A stretch of DNA of 64,000 nt from Halorubrum aidingense JCM 13560 (GCF_000336995.1 NZ_AOJI01000019.1:1-64000); one strand, 5' to 3'; counted from the first letter of the stretch, positions 43,314 through 52,574 are shown. The notes: a model not told the origin generated them from the letters alone. Translations and numbers: made by a program.

Positions 43314-43571
43314 CCGTATCGGTCGCTGGCGACGATTCGGACTGAGTGACGCAGCCTCCGTCGCGACGCACCCTTTTACTCCCGACTCGATGCGAGGCGC
43401 GATCACGTATAACATACCACGAGGGAGACGCGCGCTTCGCCACCGGCTCTCGCTCGACGCGGCGACCGCTCAGTGCGAGTACACCGTCGATCACCGCCCG
43501 TCGGACGCGGAGTGCAGCAGCCATCGGGCGTGGGACAACGCTCCCGGACGAGTAGGGCCGCGGTCGGTTTC

Positions 43572-44744
43572 TCAATACCCCGTCCCGAGCGCCCGGTTAG
43601 CGAGGAGGACGGCGAAGGTGACGGCGAACAGCGCCGACAGGACCGCGAACGAGACGCCCCAGCCGAACAGGTCGGCTACGAGGCCGACGCCGACGGAGCC
43701 GGCGGAGCCGATCACGGTGTAGACGGTCCGGACGAGCCCGAAGCCGGCCCCGCGCTCCGCGTCGCCGAGCGCGTCCATGAACCGCGGATCGATGGCCGAA
43801 AAAAAGCTCGACCCGGTGCCGGCCAGCGCCACGCCGACGGCGAGGCCGGCGAGCCCCGGCGCGAGGACGAACGCGGCGACGCCGAGCGAGCCCGCGAGCA
43901 TCGCCCCGCCGATGGCGACGTCGCGGTCCAATCGGTCCGAGAGGCGACCGAGGCCGATCTGCGCGACCGCGCGAACGACGAAGAACGCCGAGAACACCCC
44001 GGCGGCGAAGCCCGTCGAGTACTCCCGGAAGTCGACGAGGAACGTCGGGAGAAACGACATCATCCCCTGGACGACGTACGTGCCGACCATCGCGACGAAC
44101 AGCGGGAGGAGGACGCTCGGTCGCGAGAGCAGTTCGAGGAGCGGCGCGAGCCGGAACCGCTCGCGCATCGGTTGGTCGGGACGACGGGGGGTCGTCGGGC
44201 GGACGCGCCACGCGAACAGCGCGAACACCGGAAGCCCGACGAGCGCGGCGAGCGCCACAGCCGGCCGCCAGCCGTACCGGACCCCGACCCACGCGGCGGC
44301 GATCGGCGCGATCAATCCGGCGAGGGGGCCGCCGACGGAGTGGAGCCCGACCGCGGTGCCGAGGTCGTCGAAGGTCCGCGAGAGCAGCGTCGTCGCCACC
44401 GCGTAGTGGAGCCCCGCGACGAGCCCCAACAGCACCGCCGCCAGCACGAAGACGGGGAACACCGGTGCGAGCGCGAGCAGCACGCTCATCACGGAGGTCC
44501 CGCCGACGGCGACGAGGATCACGCGGCGCTCGCCGAAGCGGTCCGCGAGCACCCCGCTCGGGAACTGGGCGGCGCCGTACGCCAGCCACATCCCGGAGAG
44601 CGCGACCCCGATTGCGGTGTTCGAGACCGCGAAGTCCGCGACGATCAGCGGGACGACGGGACTGATCGCCAGCCGCGCGAAGTACGTCACCAGAAACGCG
44701 AGCATACACAGCGACAGTACCGTGTGCCGGTACCCCCAACTCAT
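43572..44744 (-). CDS. MFS transporter
   Basis: This 390-residue protein has about twelve membrane helices. The loop between helices 2 and 3 has the MFS motif A in the form QFPSGVLADRFGERRVI; the second half has the matching GRLSDRLDRDVAIGG. The central cytoplasmic loop (RVRPTTPRRPDQPMRERF) is near the middle. Substrate unknown. It begins near a long shadow-rich region; 286 bases separate its stop from the tail-tube start with no convincing gene between. Confidence 0.92.
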   Translation of the reverse strand: MSWGYRHTVLSLCMLAFLVTYFARLAISPVVPLIVADFAVSNTAIGVALSGMWLAYGAAQFPSGVLADRFGERRVILVAVGGTSVMSVLLALAPVFPVFVLAAVLLGLVAGLHYAVATTLLSRTFDDLGTAVGLHSVGGPLAGLIAPIAAAWVGVRYGWRPAVALAALVGLPVFALFAWRVRPTTPRRPDQPMRERFRLAPLLELLSRPSVLLPLFVAMVGTYVVQGMMSFLPTFLVDFREYSTGFAAGVFSAFFVVRAVAQIGLGRLSDRLDRDVAIGGAMLAGSLGVAAFVLAPGLAGLAVGVALAGTGSSFFSAIDPRFMDALGDAERGAGFGLVRTVYTVIGSAGSVGVGLVADLFGWGVSFAVLSALFAVTFAVLLANRALGTGY

Positions 44745-44841
44745 CCGAGGAACACTGTCGAGGGATCGGCCCGAGACGGAGTCAATGCTTTCGGTTCCGG
44801 CCGTCGTGGCGTCCGCGGTCGGATACCGCGGTCACGCGCCG

Positions 44842-45393
44842 TCAGTCGACGTCGTCGGACCGCTCTCGCAGTCGGTCGGCGAGCGCGGCGCCCGCGGTCC
44901 GCGGGTCCGGCTCTTCGATCGCGACCGCGTCGCCGACGGCGACCGAGCCGGGCGCGATCACGTCACAGCAGAGCCCGCCGCGGGTTCGCAGGGCCGAGGC
45001 CAGTCCGTCCTCGCCCGCCACCGCCTCGACGTGCGCGCAGGGCGGTCGCCGCCGAGTCGGGCGGAGGAGCGCGTCGCCGACCGCGACGGTCGCGTCCAGC
45101 AGGTCGTCCATCCCGGGTCCGAACCCCTCGATCACGACGTTCCGGCGGTGCCTGCCGTCTGAGACGTCGATACCGGTCTCGTCGCGAACGGCGTCGAGGG
45201 CCTCGGCCGCGACGAGAGTGACCGCGCAGGCGTCGAGCTGGAAGTGGCCCTCGCCGAGCCGGTAGCGGTCGCCCTCGATGCCGTCCGGGTGGACGCTGAC
45301 GGCGGGCTGCGACTCGGGCGGGGCGCCGCTCTCAGGCGCGACGAAGACCGCGACGACGGAGCCGGTGACGGAGCCGGTCGGCGAGGCCGTCAT
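44842..45393 (-). CDS. MOSC domain protein
   Basis: This 183-residue protein has the MOSC pattern: VSVHPDGIEGDRYRLGEGHFQL near the start, GRHRRNVVIEGFGPGMDDLLDATVAVGDALL in the middle and LCCDVIAPGSVAVGDAVAIE near the end, including the conserved Cys (GLCCDV). MOSC domains handle sulfur attached to molybdenum cofactor or pyridoxal enzymes. ATG 45393 overlaps the stop of the following membrane-protein gene by 4 bases, so the two form an operon. Confidence 0.9.
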   Translation of the reverse strand: MTASPTGSVTGSVVAVFVAPESGAPPESQPAVSVHPDGIEGDRYRLGEGHFQLDACAVTLVAAEALDAVRDETGIDVSDGRHRRNVVIEGFGPGMDDLLDATVAVGDALLRPTRRRPPCAHVEAVAGEDGLASALRTRGGLCCDVIAPGSVAVGDAVAIEEPDPRTAGAALADRLRERSDDVD

Positions 45394-45788
45394 CGGAGCC
45401 CACCCAGCAGGTCCGGGTCGCCCGGCCGCAGCCACTCGCGGTGCGCGTAGTAGACGATCGCGATCGGCGGGGCGGCCAGCGCGACGAGCGCGTAGAGCCA
45501 CTTGAAAAGGCCGAGGTCGGTGACGCCGCGCTCCGCGAGCGAGAGCGCGTCGAGGAGGATTCCGGCCGTCGCCAGCGGCGCGAGGAGGTAGCCGTGCGCG
45601 AACCCGACGGCGGCACCGGCGGGAGTGCCGGCCTCCAAGAGGAACCAGTCGAGCGCGTAGAGGAGCGTCCAGGCGGTCGCGGCGGTCGCGAGCACGCGGA
45701 GCCAGGGCCCGTCGAACCGCCGGGCCGGGACGGTCGAGTCGGAGTCGGTCCCGGGACCGTCTCCGCTCGGTTCGGCGTGCGTATTCAC
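45390..45788 (-). CDS. Hypothetical membrane protein, operon with MOSC gene
   Basis: The protein has 132 residues and a GTG start. A 25-residue acidic cytoplasmic tail precedes three hydrophobic helices (about 30-50, 58-82, 93-115), with a charged C-terminus HREWLRPGDPDLLGG. It overlaps the MOSC gene by 4 bases and is translated first. I do not recognise a family. A small membrane partner for the MOSC protein is plausible inference. Confidence 0.72.
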   Translation of the reverse strand: MNTHAEPSGDGPGTDSDSTVPARRFDGPWLRVLATAATAWTLLYALDWFLLEAGTPAGAAVGFAHGYLLAPLATAGILLDALSLAERGVTDLGLFKWLYALVALAAPPIAIVYYAHREWLRPGDPDLLGGLR

Positions 45789-45834
45789 GATCGATCTGGG
45801 GGCCGGACCGTACTCAACGTTCGGGTGGCCCCGC

Positions 45835-46752
45835 TCACTCGTCGAACGTCCCCGCCGTGAGGTACCGCTCGCCGCTGTCCCAGAACACGGTGACGACGAG
45901 CGGCTCCGCCCCGGAGAACGCGCCCGACGCTCGGAGGTCGGCGGCGACCTCCTTCGCCGCGAGGTTGGACGCGCCGGACGACTGGCCGACGAGGAGCCCC
46001 TCCTCGCGCGCGAGGCGGCGGCACTCGGCCTCCGCGTCCTCGAGTTCGACCGTGTGGACCGCGTCGATGAGGCTGGTGTCGAGGTTCGGCGAGACGAAGC
46101 CGGGACCCATCCCCTGAAACGCGTCGACGCCCGGCTCGCCGCCGGAGAGCACCGCGTTCGTCGCGGGCTCGACCGCGTCGATCCGAACGTCGGGGAACGC
46201 CTCGCGGAGCCGGCGACCGATCCCGGTGAGGGTGCCGCCGGTGCCGACGCCCGCGACGAACGCGTCGACGGTGCGGTCGCCGACCTGATCGCACACCTCC
46301 GCGCCGGTCGTCTCGTAGTGGGACCGGGGGTTCGCCGGGTTGTCGAACTGACGGAGTTGAACCATCCCCTCGTCGCGTTCGAGCTCGTCGGCCCGCGATT
46401 TGGCCGCGGAGATGTCCCCGTCGACGAGTTCGACGGTGGCGCCGTACGCGCGCATGAGCCGGCGGCGCTCGACCGACTTGCCGTCCGGCATGACGAGCCG
46501 CACGTCGTACCCCTTGACCGCGCCGACCATGGCGAGGCCGATGCCGGTGTTGCCCGAGGTGGGCTCGACGATCCCGTCGCCGGGTTCGAGATCGCCGGCC
46601 GCCTCGGCCGCCTCGACCATGTACAGCGCCGGGCGGTCCTTCGCGGAGCCGCCGGGGTTCCGCGACTCGACCTTGGCCGCGACCGTCGTCTCCGGCGGGG
46701 AGTCGACCCGCACGAGCGGCGAGCCCAACCCGTCCAGTACGTCGTCTTGCAT
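45835..46752 (-). CDS. cysK: PLP-dependent cysteine synthase
   Basis: This 305-residue fold-type II PLP enzyme has the lysine site in VESRNPGGSAKDRPALYM (K at about residue 38). The substrate loop is PTSGNTGIGLAMVG (about 62-75), the phosphate-binding GVGTGGTLTGIGR loop (about 170-182) follows, and near the end GQSSGASNLAA carries the pyridine-nitrogen Ser. These fit O-acetyl- or O-phosphoserine sulfhydrylase; which acceptor is used cannot be read. Start ATG 46752 is the family-typical one; eight codons upstream would be a non-native extension. Confidence 0.92.
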   Translation of the reverse strand: MQDDVLDGLGSPLVRVDSPPETTVAAKVESRNPGGSAKDRPALYMVEAAEAAGDLEPGDGIVEPTSGNTGIGLAMVGAVKGYDVRLVMPDGKSVERRRLMRAYGATVELVDGDISAAKSRADELERDEGMVQLRQFDNPANPRSHYETTGAEVCDQVGDRTVDAFVAGVGTGGTLTGIGRRLREAFPDVRIDAVEPATNAVLSGGEPGVDAFQGMGPGFVSPNLDTSLIDAVHTVELEDAEAECRRLAREEGLLVGQSSGASNLAAKEVAADLRASGAFSGAEPLVVTVFWDSGERYLTAGTFDE

Positions 46753-46907
46753 TACGCGGACCGACGGGACCGGCACTCAAATGCCCGACGGACCGCGGCA
46801 ACCGACGCGGGTTCGGACCGGGAGGTGCCGACCGCGAGGCCGACCGCGATACTGGCGCGCGTTGCCATCGGCGCGTCGCTTACAAGCGTCGGTGGCGTAC
46901 GGCGGGT

Positions 46908-47294
46908 ATGACACTCGAGACGCTCACTCCCGCGGCCGACGTGGACGCGGACGACTTCGACGAGTCGGTGATCGCCGCGCTCGCGGCCGACGACTACCGG
47001 TTCAAGGTGTGGGGCGGTGACTGGTGTGGCGACTGTCAGCGACAGCTTCCCGAGTTCGGAGCGGCGCTCGCCGCCGCCGGCGTCCCCGACGACCGGATTG
47101 AGGCGTTCGCCGTCACGAAGGGGCCCGACGGTAAGGAGGGGCCGCAGGTCGAGGCGTACGGCATCGATCTGATCCCCACCGTCGTCGTCGAGACCGCCGA
47201 CGGCGAGGAGGTCGCCCGGTTCGTCGAGGAGGAACCCGTCTCCATCGCCGAGTTCCTGGCACAGCGGCTCGCCGACATCGAAGCGAGCGCGTGA
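46908..47294 (+). CDS. Thioredoxin-like protein (WCGDC)
   Basis: This 128-residue thioredoxin-fold protein has the motif VWGGDWCGDCQRQLPEF (Cys at about residues 39 and 42), a cis-Pro region LIPTVVV and an acidic C-terminal helix. The CGDC site differs from canonical CGPC and is found in haloarchaeal thioredoxin-like proteins that may have a different redox potential or substrate. No disulfide partner gene is adjacent. Confidence 0.9.
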   Translation: MTLETLTPAADVDADDFDESVIAALAADDYRFKVWGGDWCGDCQRQLPEFGAALAAAGVPDDRIEAFAVTKGPDGKEGPQVEAYGIDLIPTVVVETADGEEVARFVEEEPVSIAEFLAQRLADIEASA

Positions 47295-47425
47295 GCCGCC
47301 CCGGGGACACCGCCCGGTCGACTCGACTCGGACAGTTATAAGCGATCGAGAGCGGTCGCCGCGGGAGTTGACCGGTTGTGCCGGAAGAAGACGGGAAAAG
47401 ACGGACGAAAAACGAACGCGTCCCG

Positions 47426-47575
47426 CTACTCGCGGGGTTTGGAGATGTTCTCCAGTTCGCCGCCGCAGTCGGGACATAACGCGAGGTTCTCTGTGGTACG
47501 GAGTCGCGCGAGGCAGTCGCGACATTCGTATTGGTCCCCCACCGTGCCGGATGCTACGATTGTGTCTCTTGTCAT
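47426..47575 (-). CDS. Rubrerythrin-like zinc micro-protein
   Basis: This 49-residue protein reads MTRDTIVASG, then YECRDCLARL and ALCPDCGGELENISKP: two CxxC halves forming one zinc or iron site. It matches the haloarchaeal rubrerythrin-like micro-proteins of unknown function. The CATAAAA box at 47600-47606 (minus-strand TTTTATG) lies 25-31 bases upstream, so it is probably leaderless. It is divergent from the DUF1059 gene. Confidence 0.85.
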   Translation of the reverse strand: MTRDTIVASGTVGDQYECRDCLARLRTTENLALCPDCGGELENISKPRE

Positions 47576-47662
47576 CAAGTGACAATGGAGCCGGTAAAGC
47601 ATAAAATAGCGTTATTTATTAGGCAACTAACAATACTGTCGTGGCTGGAACAAGGAGTCGGA
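47576..47662. promoter_or_regulatory. Divergent promoter of two micro-protein genes, one leaderless and one with Shine-Dalgarno
   Basis: This 87-base gap carries CATAAAA (for the left gene) and TATTTATT at 47613-47620 (for the right gene, 43-50 bases before its ATG). The right gene also has AAGGAG at 47652-47657, 5 bases before the ATG, so unlike most neighbours it appears to use a leader with a Shine-Dalgarno site. Confidence 0.6.
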
Positions 47663-47815
47663 ATGACACATCAATTCACCTGTAGCGCCTGCGCGTTCCA
47701 GATTCGGTCGGACGACGACGAGGAACTCGTCAATCACGTGCGGGAACACGCCGACGAAGCACACGACATGGACGTGCCGCCGGACGACATCCGCGACGGC
47801 ATGGAAGAGGTCTAG
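47663..47815 (+). CDS. DUF1059 micro-protein
   Basis: This 50-residue protein, MTHQFTCSACAFQIRSDDDEELVNHVREHADEAHDMDVPPDD, contains a CSAC pair and H residues (NHVREHADEAH) in the arrangement of a small zinc finger. It matches the DUF1059 family of short haloarchaeal proteins. A longer frame upstream (to 47531) is not supported because the AAGGAG at 47652 and the ATG spacing point to 47663. Function unknown. Confidence 0.85.
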   Translation: MTHQFTCSACAFQIRSDDDEELVNHVREHADEAHDMDVPPDDIRDGMEEV

Positions 47816-47821
47816 ACCGGG

Positions 47822-48391
47822 TTACCCTAGCTCGGCCACGATCCGCTCGCGGATCTCCGCGGCGTCGACGGGCGCCCACGCCTCGATGTCGTAGGTCACG
47901 TCCGCGAGGTCCGCCAACCGCTCGGCGTCGCTCTCGTTGATCGCCGCGACCGCGTCCGCGGACAGCCGATCCAGCACGGCCGCGGACAGCGCCGACCGGT
48001 CCACGTCGCGCTCGGGCACGTCGAGGATGTGTGGGAGGTCCTCCGCGCCGGCCGGGAGCGACGGGAACGCGGCGGGGCCGACCGCGAGCGCGACGTCGTC
48101 CCGATCGATCCCCGCCGCCGGGTCGGCCACGTCTGCCGCGTCTACACCTGCGTCCACATCCGCGTCCGAACCCGCGCCCGAGAGCGCCGCGGGCGGCGCC
48201 GGCACCAGCGCGTACTCCGCGACCGCCACGTCGATCGCGGCGGCGATGGCGTCGGCGTCGGCCTCCGCGCGCTGTTTGAACGCGAGCTCCGAGAGCGCCC
48301 GCGACAGCTCCGCGCGGGTGAGCCAGTCGAACAGGTCGACCACGCCGGCGAGGTCGTCACGCGCCGCCACGCTGGGTGTGCCGTCGGCCAT
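47822..48391 (-). CDS. Hypothetical acidic helical protein, operon with glycosyltransferase
   Basis: This 189-residue protein is very Ala/Asp-rich, in two helical halves joined by a low-complexity Ala/Asp linker (about 70-92). The motif LFDWLTRAELSRALSELAFKQ near residue 20 and the closing YDIEAWAPVDAAEIRERIVAELG are the most specific parts. There is no membrane segment or metal site. Its start lies 3 bases after the glycosyltransferase stop, so the two are co-transcribed. I do not recognise a named family. Confidence 0.75.
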   Translation of the reverse strand: MADGTPSVAARDDLAGVVDLFDWLTRAELSRALSELAFKQRAEADADAIAAAIDVAVAEYALVPAPPAALSGAGSDADVDAGVDAADVADPAAGIDRDDVALAVGPAAFPSLPAGAEDLPHILDVPERDVDRSALSAAVLDRLSADAVAAINESDAERLADLADVTYDIEAWAPVDAAEIRERIVAELG

Positions 48392-48394
48392 CGG

Positions 48395-49690
48395 TCACTC
48401 ACCCTCCGGCGCGGAGCCGGACGCGGAATCGGACCCGGACCCGGAGCCGGGGTCGGCATCCCCGACGCCGTCGCCGTCCAGCGCCATGTCGGGATGATGG
48501 CCGTTCGTGCGCGCGGCGCCGCTGCTCGCCGGTGACGCCGTGTCGTCGCTCACTGTGTCGCCCGCCAACGCATCACTCGCCGCCGCGTCGCCCGCCGCCG
48601 CTGCGACGTCCGCCCGCACCGCCGCAGCGACCTCCTCGGGCGTCACCGGCGCGTTCCGCCACGCCGGCAGGCGGGTGTCCGGTCCCGGCTCGCCGAGGGC
48701 GTCGGCGTACGTCGCCACCTGCGCGCGCTCGGCGTCGCGGTCGTACTCCAAGCCGTTGAACGCGGCGTCCGTCTCGTAGCCGCGTAGCAGCCCGTCGGCC
48801 GCCTCGCGGTAGCGGGCCGCGAGCGCGTCGTAGTCGACGTCGACGCCTCCCTCCTCGACCACGCGCAGCGTCGCTGCGCCGACCGCCCGGCTCATGTCCG
48901 CGAGGCCGGTCGGGCCGCCGACGGAGCGGTGGTCGTGTTCGTACCGGCCGAGGTCGACCTGCGCGCTCCCGTCGAAGCCGGCGTGCGCGAACGTCTCCCC
49001 GAGCGTTCCCACCTCCAGTCCCCAGCCGCGCTGGACGCGGAGCCGCGAGACGAGGTCGGTCGTCGCCGCGAACTCCCCGGCGAGCGCGTATCGGAACGCG
49101 TCGAGGTACTCGAGGATCCCGGCCTCACGAGTGTCCGTCGCGTCGCCGAGGGCTCGGACCAGCGGCCGGAAGAACAGCCGGAACAGCCGGCCGTACAGGG
49201 CGCCGTCCTCGACGCGCGCGTAGTAGCCCTTCGAGAACGAGTGACCGTGCGCGAGCGGGAACAGCAGTCGGTTCACGAACGCCGGCGAGTACGTTTTCGT
49301 GTCGGCGTCGTGGACGACGACGAACTCCTCGTCCAGCGCCCGGCCGAGCCCGAGCCACACGTCTCGCCCCTTCCCGCGGCCGCCGTTGAGCCCTCGTTCG
49401 TCGAGCAGGTCCGCGAGCCGCGGGCCGCCGCACCACAGCGTTTCGACGTCGAGTTCGAAGCCGTCGAGCCACCGGACGAAGGGGCCGACGCGCTCGGCCG
49501 ACGCGCGGAGGGGAACGATCACGCGAGCGGGACCGACCGTCTCGAGCGCGGTCAGGACGCGCTCGGCCGCGAGCGTGCCGTACTCGCGCTCCGTCATCGG
49601 CACCACGACCGCCGCCCGACCGGTGGGGGCGTCCGGCCGATGGTCGGTTAACGCGTGCAGCGTCGTCACGCGTTCTTGGACGTACTCCAT
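48395..49690 (-). CDS. GT81-like glycosyltransferase (glucosyl/mannosyl-3-phosphoglycerate synthase type)
   Basis: This 431-residue protein has a GT-A fold. The nucleotide-sugar metal motif is FVVVHDADTKTYSPAF (D-A-D at about residues 127-129), with the catalytic region GWGLEVGTLGE (about 220-230) and RYEHDHRS near 252. The order matches glucosyl-3-phosphoglycerate synthases (GpgS/MpgS-like, GT81), which make compatible-solute precursors. A 90-residue Ala/Asp/Ser low-complexity tail follows the catalytic part. Involvement in an osmolyte is plausible for a halophile but not shown; no phosphatase partner lies next to it. Confidence 0.85.
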   Translation of the reverse strand: MEYVQERVTTLHALTDHRPDAPTGRAAVVVPMTEREYGTLAAERVLTALETVGPARVIVPLRASAERVGPFVRWLDGFELDVETLWCGGPRLADLLDERGLNGGRGKGRDVWLGLGRALDEEFVVVHDADTKTYSPAFVNRLLFPLAHGHSFSKGYYARVEDGALYGRLFRLFFRPLVRALGDATDTREAGILEYLDAFRYALAGEFAATTDLVSRLRVQRGWGLEVGTLGETFAHAGFDGSAQVDLGRYEHDHRSVGGPTGLADMSRAVGAATLRVVEEGGVDVDYDALAARYREAADGLLRGYETDAAFNGLEYDRDAERAQVATYADALGEPGPDTRLPAWRNAPVTPEEVAAAVRADVAAAAGDAAASDALAGDTVSDDTASPASSGAARTNGHHPDMALDGDGVGDADPGSGSGSDSASGSAPEGE

Positions 49691-49777
49691 TTGTTCGTTA
49701 CACGGGCGGGACGCCCTAAATAGGTGCGATACCCGTGGTCCGTGCCGGTCCCGATCGGGAGGAGGAATCGGTCCGTG

Positions 49778-50962
49778 TCAGGCCGCGCCGGTCGCGCCGG
49801 CCGCGCCGCCCGGCACGCGACCCAGTCGTTCGAGGACCGCGTACGCGACGACGATCAGTCCGAGGCCGGCCGCGAGCACGAGGAAGACGGCGTCGTAGCT
49901 CGCGCCCGCCTCGATCGCCTCGCCGACGACCCACGAGCCGGCCGCCTGCGTCGTCATCATCCCGGCCGAGAACACCGCGTACGCCGACGCGCGGGAGTCG
50001 TCAGGCAGCGACGCCAGCAGGTAGGTGTCGCCCGCGGGAAACAGCATGTGGATGGTGAAGCCGACCGCGACGCTCGCGAGGACGACGGCGACGAGCCCGG
50101 AGGAGACGACGACGAGGACGACGCTCGCGATGAACGTCGACACGATCCCGAGGATGTAGGGGATGTGCGGGAGCCGGTCGGCGAGGTCGCCCGAGACGAG
50201 GAACGCGGGGACGCCGGCGGCGAAGATCACCGTCAGCAGGTTCCGGGCGGTCGACCGCGCGAGCCCCTTATCGACCATGTACAGCTCGTAGAAGTTGAAC
50301 AGCCCCTGCCAGACGAAGCTCGTGAGGCCCATCAGGACGACGCCCGCGAGGATGAGCTTCCACTCCGAGAGCGCGCCCGCGACGAAGTCGGTGTCGGCGG
50401 CGCCGGCGCCCGGAAGCTCGGTCCGGCGAGCCAAGAGGACGAAGACGACCGTGGTCGCGGCCGCCGCGGCGGCGAGCCCGTAGAAGGCGATCCGCCAGTC
50501 GTACCACAGCGCGACCGTGACGACGGGGGCGGCGGCGACGGCGGCCAGCTGGCTCGCCATGCCGTGGACGCCCATCACGCGGCCGACTCGGGTCGGGAAC
50601 AGCTCCGCGATGAACGGGTTCGCGGCGACGAAGTAGACGCCGGACGCCAAGCCGACCGCGAACGCGGCGGCCATCAGCGTCGGCACGCCGGGCGCGAGCG
50701 CGACGCCGAGTGCGCCCGCGGTCAGCATCGCACCGGAGACGAGGATCACGCGCTGGCGGGAGAACCGCGTGAGCGCCCAGCCGGCGGGGAGCCGCGGCGC
50801 GGCCGATCCGAGCCACGCGAGCGTGACGATGAGTCCGGCGGTCCCCTCGCCGATCGAGAACTCGCCGATGAACTGCCCGATAAGCGGCGCGAAGACGACG
50901 CGCGCGAAGTTGACGAGGAAGACGAGGGCGCACAACGATCCGAACAGCCGGTTCCGTGACAC
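49778..50962 (-). CDS. MFS transporter
   Basis: This 394-residue protein has about twelve membrane helices. The motif A region is LGSAAPRLPAGWALTRFSRQRVI, and the second half has LVSGDLADRLPHIPYI. It resembles the nitrate/nitrite or sugar-type MFS proteins, but the substrate is not deducible. GTG 50962 (SRNRLFGSLCALVFLVNFARVVFAPL) opens directly into the first helix; the longer frame to 51049 adds a non-membrane Arg/Pro leader. Confidence 0.88.
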   Translation of the reverse strand: MSRNRLFGSLCALVFLVNFARVVFAPLIGQFIGEFSIGEGTAGLIVTLAWLGSAAPRLPAGWALTRFSRQRVILVSGAMLTAGALGVALAPGVPTLMAAAFAVGLASGVYFVAANPFIAELFPTRVGRVMGVHGMASQLAAVAAAPVVTVALWYDWRIAFYGLAAAAAATTVVFVLLARRTELPGAGAADTDFVAGALSEWKLILAGVVLMGLTSFVWQGLFNFYELYMVDKGLARSTARNLLTVIFAAGVPAFLVSGDLADRLPHIPYILGIVSTFIASVVLVVVSSGLVAVVLASVAVGFTIHMLFPAGDTYLLASLPDDSRASAYAVFSAGMMTTQAAGSWVVGEAIEAGASYDAVFLVLAAGLGLIVVAYAVLERLGRVPGGAAGATGAA

Positions 50963-51119
50963 GGCCGAATTACTCGGAGCCGGGAGACAAGCGTTGCGAA
51001 ACCGTCGCGCGACCGCCGTGGCTTCGACTCCCGGCGCCCCGACCTCCACCGCGCCCTCCCCGAGCGTCTGACCGGCGTCGTACGGGGTTTTTATACCCGC
51101 ACGCGATCAACCCCGACAC

Positions 51120-51290
51120 ATGAAATCGACGCGCAAGGGGCTCCGGGACGGCGACCTGTTCAAAGACACCTACGAGCGGCTGAACTGCGCCGACTGCGAG
51201 AAGGTGCTTAAAAAGCAGAACGACCCCGACGAGGTGTTCGCGGTCCGCGTCTGCCCGGAGTGCGAGACGCGGTATAAAGAACTGCGCTGA
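51120..51290 (+). CDS. HVO_0758-like zinc micro-protein
   Basis: This 56-residue protein begins MKSTRKGLRDGDLFKDTYERL, then NCADCEKVL and VRVCPECETRYKEL, two CxxC halves of one zinc site. I recognise it as the HVO_0758-type haloarchaeal zinc-finger micro-protein. TTTTTATA at 51088-51095 lies 25-32 bases before the ATG, so the mRNA is likely leaderless. The role is unknown; the basic N-terminus could contact nucleic acid. Confidence 0.88.
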   Translation: MKSTRKGLRDGDLFKDTYERLNCADCEKVLKKQNDPDEVFAVRVCPECETRYKELR

Positions 51291-51386
51291 TCGATCGACT
51301 GCTAGTTCCGCGTCCCCGTCCGCCACCGCGCGCTCTCCGCTTCCGTCTTCTCCCGTTCTCCGGTTTTTCCTCTCGCACCGTCGCCG

Positions 51387-52499
51387 TCACTCGAACACCG
51401 AATCGAACGCCGACGCCCCCAGCGGGTCGAACGTCCCGGCGGCGACGTTCTCGCGGACGTGATCGAGGTCGGTCGAACCGACGAGCGAGGCGGTGACCCC
51501 CGGCGCGCTCCGCGCGAAGTTGATCGCCCGCTGGGCCGGCGTCTCGCCGGCGAGCGTCGCGTCGACGTCGGCGGGGATCGCGCCGTCGACGGCGAGGTCG
51601 CCCTGTCCGATGCTCGCGCTCGTTACCACGGAGAGCCCCGCCTCGTGGGCGAACTCCAGCGTCGAGACCCGCGAGTCGTCCTGTGGGGCCGACGGCGGGC
51701 GCTGATTCGACCGCGTGAACGCGTCCGCCATCGCGACGTTGAACGGGAGTTGGATGGCGTCGAACCCGTGGTCGTCGTCGGGACCGACCGCCTTGCCGGC
51801 GGCCTCGGCCCGCGCGAGGATCTCCGCGAGCGAGAGGTATCGATCGTCGTCCTCGGCGACGCGGAAGGCGTGCCACGTCGCGACCCCGTAGCCGCCGATG
51901 TCCCCGGCCACCCGCCGGCGTTCGAGGACCTCGAAGGCGGCCTCCAACTGGTCGTACACCGCGGCCGCCGGCCGGACCGCGAGCTGCGTCTCCGGGTTGT
52001 GGACGTAGTAGCAGTCGATGGCGTCGAGCCCGAGCCGCTCCAGCGAGCGGTCGAGCGACCACTCCAGATATCCGGGCGCGATGGCGTGTGCGCCGTTCGC
52101 CAGGTCCTCGCGGGCGACGATTCCGGTGTCGAGGAATCGCTCCCGGACGTAGGCGGCGGGGTCGTCGGGACGGTCGCCGTCGAACGGGAGGAACCCGCCC
52201 TTCGTCGCCACGACGATCGCCTCGCGGTCGATGGGGGAATCGCGAACCGCCTCGCCGACCACGCGCTCGGCGCGTCCGGCTCGGTAGTTGACCGCGGTGT
52301 CGACGTGGTTCACGCCCGAGCGAAGCGCGAGCCCGATCGCCTCGCGGGAGGCGTCGTCGACGGCGGCGGTCGGCTCGCCGAGGTAGGTGCCGATCCCGAC
52401 GCTGGATGCCACCCCCGGCCCGAACCGCCGGAAATAGGTCCGCCCGAAGGCGTCGCCGAACTCGTCGCGGTAGCCCCAGAGGGCCGCGCTGGTCGCCAT
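51387..52499 (-). CDS. Aldo/keto reductase
   Basis: This 370-residue protein has the AKR TIM barrel: VASSVGIGTYLGEP, then HVDTAVNYRAGRAERVVGEAV with the catalytic D/Y (about residues 62 and 67), K in IVVATKGGFLPF, H in DAIDCYYVHNPETQL, and RAINFARSAPGVTASLVGSTDLDHVREN near the end. It is longer than usual through a middle insertion (RPPDDPAAYVRERFLD and following). Substrate unknown; NADPH-dependent reduction of an aldehyde or ketone is expected. Confidence 0.9.
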   Translation of the reverse strand: MATSAALWGYRDEFGDAFGRTYFRRFGPGVASSVGIGTYLGEPTAAVDDASREAIGLALRSGVNHVDTAVNYRAGRAERVVGEAVRDSPIDREAIVVATKGGFLPFDGDRPDDPAAYVRERFLDTGIVAREDLANGAHAIAPGYLEWSLDRSLERLGLDAIDCYYVHNPETQLAVRPAAAVYDQLEAAFEVLERRRVAGDIGGYGVATWHAFRVAEDDDRYLSLAEILARAEAAGKAVGPDDDHGFDAIQLPFNVAMADAFTRSNQRPPSAPQDDSRVSTLEFAHEAGLSVVTSASIGQGDLAVDGAIPADVDATLAGETPAQRAINFARSAPGVTASLVGSTDLDHVRENVAAGTFDPLGASAFDSVFE

Positions 52500-52574
52500 T
52501 GTCGTTCGACGGATCGGCTTCTGTGGGTAAAAGTCGCGCGGGAAGTCACCGACACCGGGCGTGTCGCGCTGCCG

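Noticed and set aside
43279-43722. Frame between the tail-tube gene and the MFS gene
   Set aside because: Arg/Ser/Thr-rich with no domain; overlaps the MFS 3' end in antisense. The 286-base gap is therefore called gene-free.
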